The notes beneath the pieces are model-generated. The model had not been told where the DNA came from and searched no databases. It worked only from the letters and a program-made list of their open reading frames with translations. This document shows positions 11,511-11,601 of a DNA stretch of 11,601 nucleotides, one piece after another. Every line of letters begins with the position of its first letter. The first letter of the stretch is position 1. The DNA comes from Pirellulales bacterium. GTDB lineage: Bacteria; Planctomycetota; Planctomycetia; Pirellulales; Thermoguttaceae. Location: the NCBI GenBank assembly GCA_030605745.1, contig JAUWHT010000056.1:1-11601 (forward strand), given 5' to 3'. Position numbers and translations under genes: made by a program.

Positions 11511-11601
11511 CGGTCTAATACTGATGTTAGAACATTTTCTCGTTGTTCGGCCCAGTCCTCTCGCTGCAGGTCGCTGACATGAGCCGGATACTGGATGTAC
11601 G
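11511..11601. other. Window end without recognisable feature
   Basis: These 91 bases hold no gene or repeat that I recognise. A weak 5-bp hairpin (TCTAA and TTAGA at about 11514-11531) is present but too short to interpret. Confidence 0.5.

Overview
The window looks like a stretch of a GC-rich bacterial chromosome, most likely from a planctomycete or a similar deep-branching environmental lineage. The reasons are the kind of compatible-solute genes, the antitoxin families, and the many short palindromic and heptameric repeats between genes. The taxonomic call is an inference at moderate confidence. All recognisable genes are on the + strand.

Layout: 1-288 holds no recognisable gene, only a probable promoter (222-251). 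ATP-dependent PEP carboxykinase (pckA) is at 289-1881. A gene row follows: an M20-like peptidase homologue that has lost key metal and catalytic residues (1923-3083), glucosyl-3-phosphoglycerate synthase gpgS (3073-4050), a GT4 glycosyltransferase (4649-6208), a HAD hydrolase (7741-8655), and a second GT4 enzyme resembling mannosylglucosyl-3-phosphoglycerate synthase (8821-10083). Together these suggest synthesis of a glycerate-based compatible solute such as glucosylglycerate or mannosylglucosylglycerate. GpgS would make the phosphorylated glucosyl intermediate, a GT4 would add mannose, and a phosphatase would remove the phosphate. The assignment of the HAD protein to the last step is uncertain because it has Tyr where HAD phosphatases have Asp.

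The row is broken by accessory islands of visibly lower GC. Island 1 (4051-4648) is an MNT/HEPN toxin-antitoxin pair damaged by a deletion. Island 2 (6209-7740) has a strong promoter, two antitoxin genes each followed by a toxin gene cut off after 11-13 codons, a 121-bp MITE-like element, and a small membrane protein gene. It is bounded by copies of one repeat family. Island 3 (8656-8820) carries a pair of covarying hairpins and a heptamer array. Island 4 (10084-11601) carries a DUF4258 toxin/antitoxin pair with its own promoter, an antitoxin with a third amputated MazF-like toxin, a hicB fragment, and a hicB-hicA pair whose HicA C-terminus looks altered.

The most unusual features are four. 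First, antitoxins are kept while toxins are removed. Second, a dispersed repeat supplies N-termini or C-termini to several genes. Third, two SD-less genes are each preceded by exactly five 7-bp units ending at or one base before the start codon. Fourth, three hairpins share GTTTAGC plus an 8-bp stem and 2-nt loop, and their stems covary. No tRNA, rRNA, CRISPR array or convincing Rho-independent terminator was seen.
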